From NCBI GenBank assembly GCA_016716665.1, contig JADJVH010000002.1, forward strand, positions 372,001 to 436,000: DNA of 64,000 nt, read 5' to 3'. The notes below the pieces were generated by a model that saw only the letters and a program-made list of their open reading frames with translations, was not told the origin of the DNA and searched no databases. Position numbers and translations under genes: made by a program. This document shows, piece by piece, positions 9,127-17,812 of the stretch (positions are counted from its first letter, which is position 1; each line of letters opens with the position of its first letter). Origin of the DNA: Candidatus Opimibacter iunctus. GTDB lineage: Bacteria > Bacteroidota > Bacteroidia > Chitinophagales > Saprospiraceae.

Positions 9127-9485
9127 AAATGGACCAAATACCAGGTAGAAATCTGAAATAAATCTGAATGCAGGGGCTAACTAACTCAAAAGTCGTCAGG
9201 TCAACCTGTTAAATTCATATAAAATCGTAGGGTTGAGTAGACGGTTTTGTATAAAAAATTTAAGATCTTTCCCCAGTCTTTAGTAAGGCCTCCCTGATTA
9301 TAAGTTTAAGGCAGGTAACCAGAAGAAATATTTTGAATTCATTACATCGAAATTATAATAAAAAAACTTGTAAGAATCGTTTTTTTTTTTTTTTCTTACA
9401 CGCTTTTACCAGGCCAACATTTGGCGGTCGATTCATATCTAACCTTTAAAACTGTATCATATAACATTTAACCCAAAACCCAATT
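9127..9485. other. AT-rich intergenic region with a 15-base T run
   Basis: No gene is seen. A run of 15 T (9380-9394) is bracketed by TGTAAG (9369-9374) and CTTACA (9395-9400), a 6-bp inverted repeat. The region must hold the promoters of smpB (minus) and of the ELWxxDGT gene (plus), but no good TAnnTTTG box stands out. Confidence 0.5.
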
Positions 9486-11114
9486 ATGAAAAAGTCAATC
9501 TTATCTATTTTTGCCAGTACTATTGTTGTTTCTGCATTTAGCCAAATCTCTTTAGTGAAAGATATCTGGCCCGGAATGGAAAGCGCATTCAACACCGGAT
9601 CCCATCAAGGCATAGCGCTGGATGATCATTTTATTTTTCCGGCTAAAACAAGTGCAGAGGGCCTTGAGTTATGGATTTCTGACGGTTCCGAATCCGGTAC
9701 ATACTTGCTGAAAGATATCAATGCAGGAACCGGTGATAGTGATCCTCATTCCTTTTTTGTGGCATTTGGCAAAGTCTACTTTAATGCTTTCACTATCGGT
9801 GAAGGAAAAGAACTTTGGGTAACAGATGGCACTCCGGAAGGAACTCAATTAGTTATGGATATTGAGCCCGGAACACAAAGTAGCGACCCGATTCCCGGAG
9901 ATATCTATCAAGGCTACTTGTATTTTGCTGCAACTTCAAATGCAGATCGCGAAGTATGGCGGGTTGATTCATTATCCTCTCCACAACTTTTCATGAATAC
10001 CAATACAATTGTACAAGGCAAGCCTCGGGAATTTAAATCAGCTAATGGATTATTATATTTTAGTGCCAATGTCGCGCCTATAGAATTTGGCGATATTGAC
10101 CTGGATGAACCGTTTGTTACCGATGGCACTGAATTTGGCACCTATCATTTGGATATTGGAACAGAAGGACCTGCTGGAGGTAATCTCTCGGATTTTGAAC
10201 CTCTCGGTGATTATGTTTTCTTTCTTGGTTCTGCTACAGGTGAAGGACTCGCAACGGATGTCGTTCTATATTCTTCTCAAGGTGATCCGTTTTCTACAGG
10301 TATTTTTTCTACTGACTTCCAAACACCAGCATATTGGTTAATGCCTGTAAAAGGAAAATTAATTTATGTGATGAGTTTAGCCTTTATACTTTAGAGGCAA
10401 GTGAATTCCAATTGAGCGTTACTAGCATTGGTCATTTGGCAAACCCGAATAGAAAAGCTGAGAAATATCCAGAAGCTTATCTAAACGGAGACTTATGTAT
10501 ACCAGTTGTAGATTTGGACAATGACCATGGTGTTGAGTTGTATATTTCAGATGGAGATAATGTGTGGATGGTTAAGGATATTTATCCTGGAACCGGCTCA
10601 AGCGATCCATGGTATATTGTTTCTAATGGGAAGTAAAGCAGTCTTTGCTGCCTCATCAAGTGAAACGAATAGGGAACTTTACGAATGCGACGGGACAGAA
10701 GGAACGAAGCTTGTGGTCGATCTGAATCCAGGCGAAGAAGGTTCAGATCCAAATCATCTCGTCATCGCAGGTAATTATGTTTTCTTTTATGCTACTACAC
10801 CTCAGACTGGATATGAGTTATATAAGTATGACCTTGAGCCGAGCAGTGATATCCAATTACAACAGGTTTCATTTGATGGGAAGATATATCCCCAGCCTGC
10901 TGCAGTAGGACAGGCGATCTCTGTAGCATGGCTAGAGGGACATCAATGGTCAACTGCAGACTTATCGGATGCTGCAGGACGTTTAACTGAATCATACCGA
11001 ATAACGGATGCAGGTTACTTGACCATAGACACAAAAAATTTGCATTCTGGGATCTATCAAATCACCCTGAAAAATGACAAGCTGCAGATGACAGGCAGGA
11101 TTTGTATTCAGTAG
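9486..11114 (+). pseudogene. Secreted ELWxxDGT-repeat protein with T9SS sorting domain, frameshifted twice
   Basis: ATG 9486 opens a typical signal peptide (MKKSILSIFASTIVVSAFSQ). The mature part carries ELWxxDGT-type repeats: GLELWISDGSESGT, GKELWVTDGTPEGT, FVTDGTEFGT, GVELYISDGDNVW and NRELYECDGTEGT, each followed by a D-x-PGT...SDP stretch. The C-terminus (DLSDAAGRLTESYRITDAG to GRICIQ) is a T9SS type A sorting domain, so the protein would be exported and attached or released at the surface. The frame shifts near 10365 (one base lost; resumes DEFSLYTLEASE) and near 10630 (one extra base; resumes SKAVFAASSS). Joined length is about 540 residues. Either the gene is decayed or the sequence has two indels. 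Function is unknown. Confidence 0.75.
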
Positions 11115-11243
11115 ACATGGTGTGGGTTAATTTGTAATTTTCTGCATGGCAGTATTCAGTGGGCAGTAGGCAGTTTGCAATTAGCAGTCTGGATTGTTAA
11201 ATATAATCCTCCGAAAAAAATATTTCACACCCACACCCACACT

Positions 11244-11348
11244 CTCACGTCTCACGTCTCACGTCTCACGTCTCACGTCTCACGTCTCACGTCTCACGTC
11301 TCACGTCTCACGTCTCACGTCTCACGTCTCACGTCTCACGTCTCACGT
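11244..11348. repeat. Heptamer tandem array (CTCACGT) x15, perfect
   Basis: Fifteen uninterrupted copies of CTCACGT. The array sits between the ELWxxDGT gene and the anti-sigma-like gene. Its last base is the first base of the complement of the TGA stop codon (11348-11350) of the minus-strand gene, so array length changes would touch that gene's 3' end. Confidence 0.97.
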
Positions 11349-12955
11349 CAATTACCCAACGGTGTCCTCACGCCCGCCTGGAATGATAGCGAAAGCAAAT
11401 GCTTGCCATCATGATTGCTGAATCGCAGATTGGGAACCTGGTATTGATAGACCGTCTGCAGGAAGAGGGTTTTGCGTTCATCAAGCAGGTATTCCATACC
11501 GACGCCAAGATTGGCGGAGATAAAACTATGTGAACTGAAAGGTGCCTTCTTGCGGATATCTTCGCTCACACGCTTTGTCTGGCGTATTGTTCTCGCGAGG
11601 GAAGGTACGTTATTTGGATCTTCGCCTTCATTGAGGGATGGGAAATTGTATTCCACCATGACATCAATATCAGACTGTGTGATCAGGTGCAGACCAAAGC
11701 CTGCAATGGCGTAGGATTTGAGTCGTCCTTTTGGTTCAAACCTGTATCGGAATTGAAGTGGAGCTGAAACCAATTGAATGCGCATAGCTTCAAATTCCAC
11801 ATTGCTATTATTGAGGCCGGCGCCAATGGTCAATTCACGGCCCGGCTTGAAACTCATCGAGCTATATATAAGGCCGGTTTCGACGGCCCAAAGCGGATGA
11901 CCCAAAGCAAGTGTAAATCCTGCGCCATAGCCCGGACTGGTGATGCCTTGCAGCGGGAACACAACTTGCTTGCCATCACTGTTGACCCTGTCTTCAGGCA
12001 TCTTCAATTGATTGTAGTCTGCCTGCATCAACATGCCAAACTCAAGGAAACTCTTTCCAATAGAACTTACAAAAACCGGATCAGGGATAGCCTGTCTGGC
12101 ATTTACCACCAAAGCATCAACAGGCAATGCAGGTGTATGAAGCGCAAGTTGGCTCGTTCTACCACCGGAGGTTATTTGGTCACCGGGCTCGATTTCTTCA
12201 GCTATGTTGTATACCTCCTGATCAATCCCTGATTCAATTATTTCCGGAAAGGTATAGAGGATGTCAGCGGATGAAGCACTCAGGCTGGAGGATGATGGAT
12301 ATGAAGATTCAGATTCAATGCCAGATGTATTGGTTGAAAGTGCCTGAGCCTTGGCAGGAGCATTTTTCCGACTTGAAAGCTTTGTCGTTTTTGAAGAAGA
12401 TAAGATTTCGCCTTGAACGACTTCGGATGCTGACAGAGGCATAATCCCGGGAGAGTGCATTGCTGATTGTCCTTTCAAATCACTTGAGGTCCCATCTGCA
12501 AAGTCTGGTGAAAAGAGAGCCAGTTTGCCAAGCTGCCCAAGGTGCAGCATCGTGATGAGTAGCAGCAGCATGGCTGCAGTCTCAAATATTTTCAGCGCTA
12601 TGATTTTAGTTCGCAGGAGCTTGTGGGCGGAGAACTTAGCCAGGAATACTGACCATGAATGCGGGTCTCCGGCAGGTTGGAATTGGTGAATTTTATGGCG
12701 CAATGCCTCATCAAATTCGCGATCGGCAGCATCAAGGGATGCTTCGATGCGCTCCCAGCCAGTGACTTCGTTTTCGGGTGAATAATTGACAAGATTTTCC
12801 CTTAAGGATTCGTCCTGGAGGCTTTCAGGGAGGTCTGTGGGATCCGGTGCGGCATCTGTGTGCTGTACAAAATCATCCCAGGAGGGGGCTTCCCCACCAG
12901 TTTTGAATTCGCCTAAAATCTCCCGTAAGTAGTTTTCCCACTCCTTATTTCCCAT
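11348..12955 (-). CDS. Putative membrane anti-sigma partner with C-terminal outer-membrane-type beta-barrel domain
   Basis: About 535 residues, start taken at ATG 12955 (MGNKEWENYLREILGEF), which overlaps the sigma gene end by 11 nt; an in-frame GTG/TTG-type start nine bases upstream is possible. The soluble N-terminus repeats a W-centred motif three times (APSWDDFVQHTD, VTGWERIEASLD, PHSWSVFLAKFS). One transmembrane helix follows (ETAAMLLLLITMLHLGQLG, about residues 125-143), then a Ser/Ala-rich linker, and from about residue 300 a beta-rich region (LEFGMLMQADY, GAGFTLALGHPLWAVETGLIYSS, LGVGMEYLLDERKTLFL) like PorT/OmpW-type barrels. Coupling to the sigma gene suggests it sequesters the sigma factor and senses the envelope; this is inference. 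Confidence 0.65.
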   Translation of the reverse strand: MGNKEWENYLREILGEFKTGGEAPSWDDFVQHTDAAPDPTDLPESLQDESLRENLVNYSPENEVTGWERIEASLDAADREFDEALRHKIHQFQPAGDPHSWSVFLAKFSAHKLLRTKIIALKIFETAAMLLLLITMLHLGQLGKLALFSPDFADGTSSDLKGQSAMHSPGIMPLSASEVVQGEILSSSKTTKLSSRKNAPAKAQALSTNTSGIESESSYPSSSSLSASSADILYTFPEIIESGIDQEVYNIAEEIEPGDQITSGGRTSQLALHTPALPVDALVVNARQAIPDPVFVSSIGKSFLEFGMLMQADYNQLKMPEDRVNSDGKQVVFPLQGITSPGYGAGFTLALGHPLWAVETGLIYSSMSFKPGRELTIGAGLNNSNVEFEAMRIQLVSAPLQFRYRFEPKGRLKSYAIAGFGLHLITQSDIDVMVEYNFPSLNEGEDPNNVPSLARTIRQTKRVSEDIRKKAPFSSHSFISANLGVGMEYLLDERKTLFLQTVYQYQVPNLRFSNHDGKHLLSLSFQAGVRTPLGN

Positions 12956-13508
12956 AATGACCAAGTCTTACTGACAGCAGATCCTTCAATTTGGATCTGG
13001 CTTTCACCAGGTTAGAACGGCTTGTGCTTTCTGTGATGTCAAGCATTTCCGAGATCTCCCGGTGAGAAAACCCTTCAACAACGTAAAGGTTAAATACAGA
13101 ACGATAAGCGGGTGATAACTGCTGTATGCACTTGATAATTTCCTGGACGGTGAGTTTGCTCACGGCATCGGGTTCGTTGGTCTGCACCTCAAAAGCCGTC
13201 TCCAGGTCGTCAGTCCTCCGCCTGGACTGCATCCTGTAGTAATCGATGGCCGTATTGATCATGATCCGGCGCATCCAGGCTACAAGGGAAGTCCCGGGCT
13301 GGTATTTATGGATATTGGATAAAATCTTGATAAACCCTTCATGGAGGATATCCATGGCATCATCCTGATTGCTTGAGTATCTGTGACATACGCCCAGCAG
13401 GAGGGTATAATTCTCCTCATAAAGTTGCTTCTGGGCCCATCGCTCCTTGGCAATACAGGCCTCAATGAAGTCCTTTTCCTGATGCTGCAGGCTGATTGAA
13501 ATACTCAT
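12945..13508 (-). CDS. RNA polymerase sigma factor, ECF family (sigma-70 like)
   Basis: A 187-residue ECF sigma factor with only regions 2 and 4. Region 2: YSSNQDDAMDILHEGFIKIL and the -10-binding stretch SLVAWMRRIMINTAIDYYR. Region 4: QQLSPAYRSVFNLYVVEGFS then HREISEMLDITESTSRSNLV, a helix-turn-helix. The start is taken at ATG 13508 (MSISISLQHQEKDF); an upstream in-frame start adds 13 residues without conservation. It overlaps the downstream membrane/beta-barrel gene, the usual arrangement for ECF sigma plus anti-sigma in Bacteroidota. The regulon cannot be read from here. Confidence 0.92.
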   Translation of the reverse strand: MSISISLQHQEKDFIEACIAKERWAQKQLYEENYTLLLGVCHRYSSNQDDAMDILHEGFIKILSNIHKYQPGTSLVAWMRRIMINTAIDYYRMQSRRRTDDLETAFEVQTNEPDAVSKLTVQEIIKCIQQLSPAYRSVFNLYVVEGFSHREISEMLDITESTSRSNLVKARSKLKDLLSVRLGHYGK

Positions 13509-13644
13509 ATCGGGAATGAAATATAGTGAAAATCCGGAAAGCAACACTCCCTTTTATCGTCTAATGTCCGGTATCCAACATTCGGGATTCCTTTTCAATC
13601 GATAGTCCTGCGCTTTTCGGCAAATCTCTTTTTACCTTGTACCA

Positions 13645-14172
13645 ATGGAAAAGACGATTGAACAACTGCAATATCCCATCGGCCGGTTTACGATGCCAAA
13701 GGAGGTCGACCATGCTGAAATTAGGCTGGCCATTGAAAAAATTGCCTTACTTCCTTCACAGGTTTCGAAGGAAATAATGGGTTTAAATGATGACCAGCTC
13801 GGAACGCATTATCGTGAGGGAGGTTGGACGATCAGGCAGGTCGTACATCATCTCGCCGACAGCCACATGAATGCCCTTATTCGTTTCAAGCTTGCCCTGA
13901 CGGAAGATGCACCAATCATCAAGCCGTATGAAGAAGCGAAGTGGGCACAGCAAGTGGATTATCAATTAGCTCCCGGGATTTCCTTAGCGATTCTTGAAAG
14001 TGTTCATTTGAGATGGGTCACCTTGATGGGCGCCATGACCGAAGCAGAGTGGGATAAAACATTTATCCACCCACAGTACAATCGGGTCCAGAAACTCAGT
14101 CAGACGGTGATGTTGTATGCATGGCATGGGGAGCATCACCTGGGACATATACGCAATGCGAAAGGCTTTTAG
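13645..14172 (+). CDS. DinB/YfiT-family metal-dependent protein
   Basis: A 175-residue four-helix-bundle protein of the DinB_2/YfiT group. Metal ligands of the family are visible: HH in IRQVVHHLADSHMN and the C-terminal HGEHHLGHI. Conserved WTIRQVVHHLADSHMNALIR and the region around PYEEAKWA match the YfiT/BstA branch, whose members transfer thiols or act as metal hydrolases. Bacillithiol-S-transferase activity is possible because many Bacteroidota make bacillithiol, but this cannot be judged from one gene. Single gene, divergent from the sigma operon. Confidence 0.85.
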   Translation: MEKTIEQLQYPIGRFTMPKEVDHAEIRLAIEKIALLPSQVSKEIMGLNDDQLGTHYREGGWTIRQVVHHLADSHMNALIRFKLALTEDAPIIKPYEEAKWAQQVDYQLAPGISLAILESVHLRWVTLMGAMTEAEWDKTFIHPQYNRVQKLSQTVMLYAWHGEHHLGHIRNAKGF

Positions 14173-14220
14173 CTGTCGGCTATCAGCCGTCAGCCGTCAG
14201 CATTTAGCTGCCAGCTACCA

Positions 14221-14276
14221 GCTATCAGCTATCAGCTATCAGCTATCAGCTATCAGCTATCAGCTATCAGCTATCA
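14221..14276. repeat. Heptamer tandem array (GCTATCA) x8, perfect
   Basis: Eight perfect copies, preceded by imperfect units (AGCCGTC, AGCTGCC, AGCTACC) from 14171. The same AGCTATC/AGCTGGT unit family follows the composite repeat copies near 39830, 41600 and 61340. Confidence 0.95.
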
Positions 14277-14340
14277 GATTCAAAATGTGATTAATAGCTG
14301 CCTCTGGCTGTAAAGAATTATTGCGTTTTAGGTCCTCACA

Positions 14341-14440
14341 CCCACACGCTTCTTACTGTCTTACTGTCTTACTGTCTCACAGTCCCACACCTCTCACGTT
14401 CTCACGTTCTCACGAACTCACGTTCTGACGATCTCACGCT
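14341..14440. repeat. Degenerate 8/9-bp tract (CTTACTGT then CTCACGTT units)
   Basis: Units of CTTACTGT grade into CTCACAGT and CTCACGTT/CTCACGAA up to the stop codon of cinA. Together with 14171-14276 it fills the whole 261-bp gap between two convergent genes. Confidence 0.7.
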
Positions 14441-15672
14441 TCTTCGATCATCATTTTCCTCAGGAGGACCAGCGATGCAATAGACGTGTATTCGATATTG
14501 CTCATGCGGTCGCGGGTGAGTTTGAGTAGTCGTGATCTGGTGCCATTGGGTCCGGAACAGGCGATCCATATAGTTCCTACTGGTTTTTGAGGAGTAGCTC
14601 CTCCAGGACCGGCTATACCACTTGTGGCAATAGACCAGGTAACGCCAAGTTTTTCTCTTACACCTTCTGCCATGGCAGTGACGACCTCTTCACTGACCGC
14701 ACCATAGGTTTTGAGCATAGTCTCAGAAACATCGAGAAGGGATGTCTTGAGTTCGTAAGCATATGGGATGACAGAGCCGAGATAATATTCGGATGAGCCT
14801 GGAACAGAGGTGATCAGGTGTGATACATATCCACCAGTGCAGCTCTCTGCAGTACCAATTGTTTCTGTGCGTGCTCTCAACATTTCCCCAATCGCTTTAG
14901 AGAGGTTGATATCTCCGGTACCATATACAAGGTCACCAAGACGGGTGATAATCTGTTGAGTGAATTGATCAAGCAATTCTTTTTTATCATGACCATAACT
15001 GGTGAGCCTGAGGGTGACTTGCATAAAGTGAGGCAGGTAGGCCAGTTTGATATCGGGAGGCAGGGCTGCTTCGATGTCTTTGATCATTTCGCCTAAGATC
15101 GTTTCGCCCTCGCCGGCTGTGCGTATGATGCGGTGTTCTACCGGATTTCCCTGAGGGAGTAGGCTGATCATCTTATCCTTCAGGAGATGCTTCATTTCAT
15201 TAGGCACGCCCGGTACGGATACTATGATTTTATTTTCCCTTCGGAATATAGTGCCTGGCGCTGAGCCCTGGTCATTGGGGATGATCTCTGCTCCATCCGG
15301 CTGGTAGCATTGGAGCTTATGCATTTCAGAGGGTTCGCGCCCAAACCGTCTCATGATAGCCTGCACCCTTTCCCAGGTTTCTTCATGCCATACTTTATTG
15401 CACTTGAAATACTGGCACAATGCATCAACTGTGAGGTCGTCACTGGTGGGGCCGAGACCGCCGGTCATGATGAGCAGATCAGCAGATTGGAGGCAGAGTG
15501 ACATCCCTTCCATGATTTGGGGTATATCGTCCCGCACACCGAGTTTGCGCGTGACCTGCCACCCATGCTGATCCAGGAATGAAGCAATCCATGCACTGTT
15601 GGTATCGACGATCTGTCCGATCATGAGCTCATCCCCGATCGTGAGGATAGCTGCTTTCTTGATGTTGTCCAT
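14434..15672 (-). CDS. cinA: CinA family protein (nicotinamide-nucleotide amidase / competence-damage protein)
   Basis: A 412-residue two-domain protein. N-terminal molybdopterin-binding-like (COG1058) domain with GDELMIGQIVDTNSAW and the TGGLGPTSDDLTVDAL loop; C-terminal CinA/PncC domain with ESCTGGYVSHLITSVPGSS, EYYLGSVIPYAYELK and TSGIAGPGGATPQKPVGTIW. PncC-type domains deamidate nicotinamide mononucleotide to nicotinate mononucleotide in NAD recycling; full-length CinA also has ADP-ribose pyrophosphatase activity in studied species. Length is standard. Minus strand, convergent with the DinB-like gene, its 3' end reaching into the low-complexity tract. Confidence 0.95.
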   Translation of the reverse strand: MDNIKKAAILTIGDELMIGQIVDTNSAWIASFLDQHGWQVTRKLGVRDDIPQIMEGMSLCLQSADLLIMTGGLGPTSDDLTVDALCQYFKCNKVWHEETWERVQAIMRRFGREPSEMHKLQCYQPDGAEIIPNDQGSAPGTIFRRENKIIVSVPGVPNEMKHLLKDKMISLLPQGNPVEHRIIRTAGEGETILGEMIKDIEAALPPDIKLAYLPHFMQVTLRLTSYGHDKKELLDQFTQQIITRLGDLVYGTGDINLSKAIGEMLRARTETIGTAESCTGGYVSHLITSVPGSSEYYLGSVIPYAYELKTSLLDVSETMLKTYGAVSEEVVTAMAEGVREKLGVTWSIATSGIAGPGGATPQKPVGTIWIACSGPNGTRSRLLKLTRDRMSNIEYTSIASLVLLRKMMIEEA

Positions 15673-16434
15673 TTATGCAAATGTCCAAAATCGTTTTATA
15701 TAATTCACGCTCATGCGCGTGACGCGGGAATTAGTTTACTTTTTGCATTGATCAAAAAGTAACAAAAAATCTAGTGACCCAAAAAACTCACCTGGAGATA
15801 TGCGCATTTGTATGCCCTCCTGGTTCGCTTTTCAGCTTATTCGTTTTTCATCGTCCTATTTCTTTCATTGATTTTTCTCCTGCAGAGACTTGATTTTACC
15901 TGAAATAGGTTCCGTTTTGTTCGAACAGTTTTGGGTCACAGTCTGGTTACCTATTCGAAATGGCTTTTAGGTCAATATTTAATAAAAAGATCCATTAGCG
16001 GAGATAGATAAAGTAGCGAATTATCTGAGGAACTTGGATTTCAGATGGCATACATTTTCCTACACTCGGTCGCTCACACATGCTTCTTACTATCTCACTA
16101 TCTCACTGTCTTACAATGATGTTGATTCCTATTTAAGTGAAAATTTACCCCCTTTAGGGCTACTTTTTATACACATCTAAATAGGGAGGTGGTTTCCTCT
16201 GCAAACCAATAAAGGATACTCAACTATAATCGGCCATCGGCCGTTGGATGGAGTTCTCTCCGCCAACCAATGAATACTCAGAATGAATACCCAAAGGAAT
16301 CCTCAATTGGAATCATACAGCTGGCGGAGAGAACTCCATCCAGCGGCGGTTGTTATTTCCTACGGAAATGTTAAACCTTGCCAAATCCCAATTGTGTTTA
16401 AGCGGTGGCCTTTAGAGGCCTATGGGGCAAACCA
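15673..16434. other. 762-bp intergenic region without genes, rich in inverted repeats
   Basis: No coding sequence is supported. It holds: a 10-bp inverted repeat TTACTTTTTG/CAAAAAGTAA (15736-15745, 15753-15762); a pair of distant 11-bp arms GTGACCCAAAA (15774-15784) and TTTTGGGTCAC (15929-15939) that bound a 166-bp segment; a degenerate octamer tract (16083-16115); and one copy of the long inverted-repeat family (next entry). Confidence 0.7.
16240..16347. repeat. Long inverted-repeat element, copy A
   Basis: Arms of about 27-28 bp (16240-16266 and 16320-16347) around a 53-nt AT-rich spacer. Each arm contains TGGAGTTCTCTCCGCCA-type sequence in which GGAG and CTCC can pair, so each arm is also a small hairpin. 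The right side is followed by the palindromic ATTTCCTACGGAAAT (16354-16368). Other copies: 55488-55623, 58430-58658, 59978-60083. Confidence 0.85.
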
Positions 16435-17166
16435 TCAGGGGACTATCACCCACTTCACTTCATGTGAAGCATATGACTTGCTGACGCCATCAGAATGTTC
16501 CAATTGAAGATGACCTTCAAGTGAGACGCCGGTTACAGTGGCTTCAAAAGATTGCTCACCGGAAATAAAAGCAAACGATTGTCCTTTGCCAAAAACACAT
16601 TGATCATATTCACTTTTCCAGCTGATGGATTCATCATCGAGGAGCTCCAGGACATGCTTTCTGATCGCTATGGCCATATCGTCAAGATTGTATTTCTGGC
16701 CAGTCAATAGATGCAGTGACACCGCATTTGTAATCTCCGATGGAAAGTGATCTTCGTTGACATTGATGCCTATACCGATGATGGAATGTTGAACTCTGCT
16801 GCCCGCCAGTGCGTTTTCAATCAATATGCCACAGAGTTTCTTTTGGCCGGCATAGATGTCATTAGGCCATTTGATCCTGAGTTGGAGTTCTGGCCCGATA
16901 GTTTGGAGTGCCCTGACGATGCCGAGGCTAATTTTCATGCCCAGGGTCGGCAGTTTATCCGGGGTCATATTGGCAGGCTGATAGATGATGGTCATCGCCA
17001 GGTGGGTGTCCGGTTGGGCTATCCAGATGCGCCCCAGTTGGCCTCTTCCATCGGTCTGCTCGCGGGCGATCAGGGTCAATCCATTCATTATGGGACCGTT
17101 AGCCAACAATCGGTGGGCTTCTTTGTTAGTAGAATCGAGGATGTTATAGATTTTTAAATACTCCAT
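16435..17166 (-). CDS. birA: Biotin--[acetyl-CoA-carboxylase] ligase (monofunctional)
   Basis: Attaches biotin through biotinyl-5'-AMP to the carrier lysine of acetyl-CoA carboxylase. The 243-residue protein lacks the N-terminal helix-turn-helix of E. coli BirA, so it is a catalytic enzyme and not a repressor. Motifs: STNKEA, the biotinyl-AMP loop as GRGQLGRIW (GRGRRGR in E. coli), KWPNDIYAGQKKLCGILIE, and GIGINVN. The C-terminal SH3-like cap (SFEATVTGVSLEGHLQLE) is present. Divergent from rsfS. Confidence 0.93.
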   Translation of the reverse strand: MEYLKIYNILDSTNKEAHRLLANGPIMNGLTLIAREQTDGRGQLGRIWIAQPDTHLAMTIIYQPANMTPDKLPTLGMKISLGIVRALQTIGPELQLRIKWPNDIYAGQKKLCGILIENALAGSRVQHSIIGIGINVNEDHFPSEITNAVSLHLLTGQKYNLDDMAIAIRKHVLELLDDESISWKSEYDQCVFGKGQSFAFISGEQSFEATVTGVSLEGHLQLEHSDGVSKSYASHEVKWVIVP

Positions 17167-17326
17167 TTATCGCTAAAAAGACCCTTACCTTTGGCCTTCG
17201 GTTACCTTTCCGGGGCAACAATTATCGTATATTTGGAGTAATATAGGAATTAGGAATCATGGGGCAGGAAAGAGGAGGCAGTAAGGAATTGAACGAGAGA
17301 AGATTTTATAAATAAAAAGAACACAT

Positions 17327-17713
17327 TTGGCAAACGCAAAGAAAGCCATTCAGGCAAAAGCCGTGACCAACGGCCTTCCCGATTTGATTATCGACTGTAT
17401 CACAGATATAAAAGGCAAAAAGATAGTTTTACTGGACCTCAGGACATTGAAAGATGCCCCGACGGACTTTTTCATAGTCTGTGAGGGAGATTCCACGACA
17501 CAGGTCCGGGGGATATCCGGCAACATCGAACGACGCCTGAAGAATGAGTTAAAACTGCATCCGGGGCATGTAGAGGGCCTGGAGCATGCCAAATGGGTGT
17601 GCATGGACTACTTTGATACGATCGTGCACATTTTTTACCCTGAAACCAGGCATTTTTATGACCTGGAGCAGCTCTGGGGTGACGCTCCCCGGACGGTATA
17701 TGAGGATAGTTGA
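17327..17713 (+). CDS. rsfS: Ribosomal silencing factor RsfS
   Basis: RsfS (YbeB/Iojap family) binds L14 of the 50S subunit and blocks subunit joining in stationary phase. The 128-residue product has the conserved DFFIVCEGDSTTQVRGISGN, HVEGLEHAKWVCMDYFDTIV and VHIFYPETRHFYDLEQLW. The start is a TTG at 17327 (MANAKKAIQ); no upstream ATG in frame fits, and the core would remain intact with any nearby start. It lies 99 nt upstream of ftsH on the same strand, a pairing common in Bacteroidota, and is probably co-transcribed with it. Confidence 0.95.
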   Translation: MANAKKAIQAKAVTNGLPDLIIDCITDIKGKKIVLLDLRTLKDAPTDFFIVCEGDSTTQVRGISGNIERRLKNELKLHPGHVEGLEHAKWVCMDYFDTIVHIFYPETRHFYDLEQLWGDAPRTVYEDS

Positions 17714-17812
17714 TCGGTTTTCTGACGTGATGTGTGCCTGAATACAAAACCTTATAGGCAGGCAGTTCGTTATCAGAAAGCCAGTATACAAACAGCAATT
17801 AGAATAGAATAA

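Noticed and set aside
11244..11348. CRISPR array
   Set aside because: The repeats are 7 bp and directly adjacent without spacers, and no cas gene is present.
16240..16347. Insertion sequence
   Set aside because: The inverted-repeat elements are about 110 bp and contain no transposase; they are better described as non-coding repeats.
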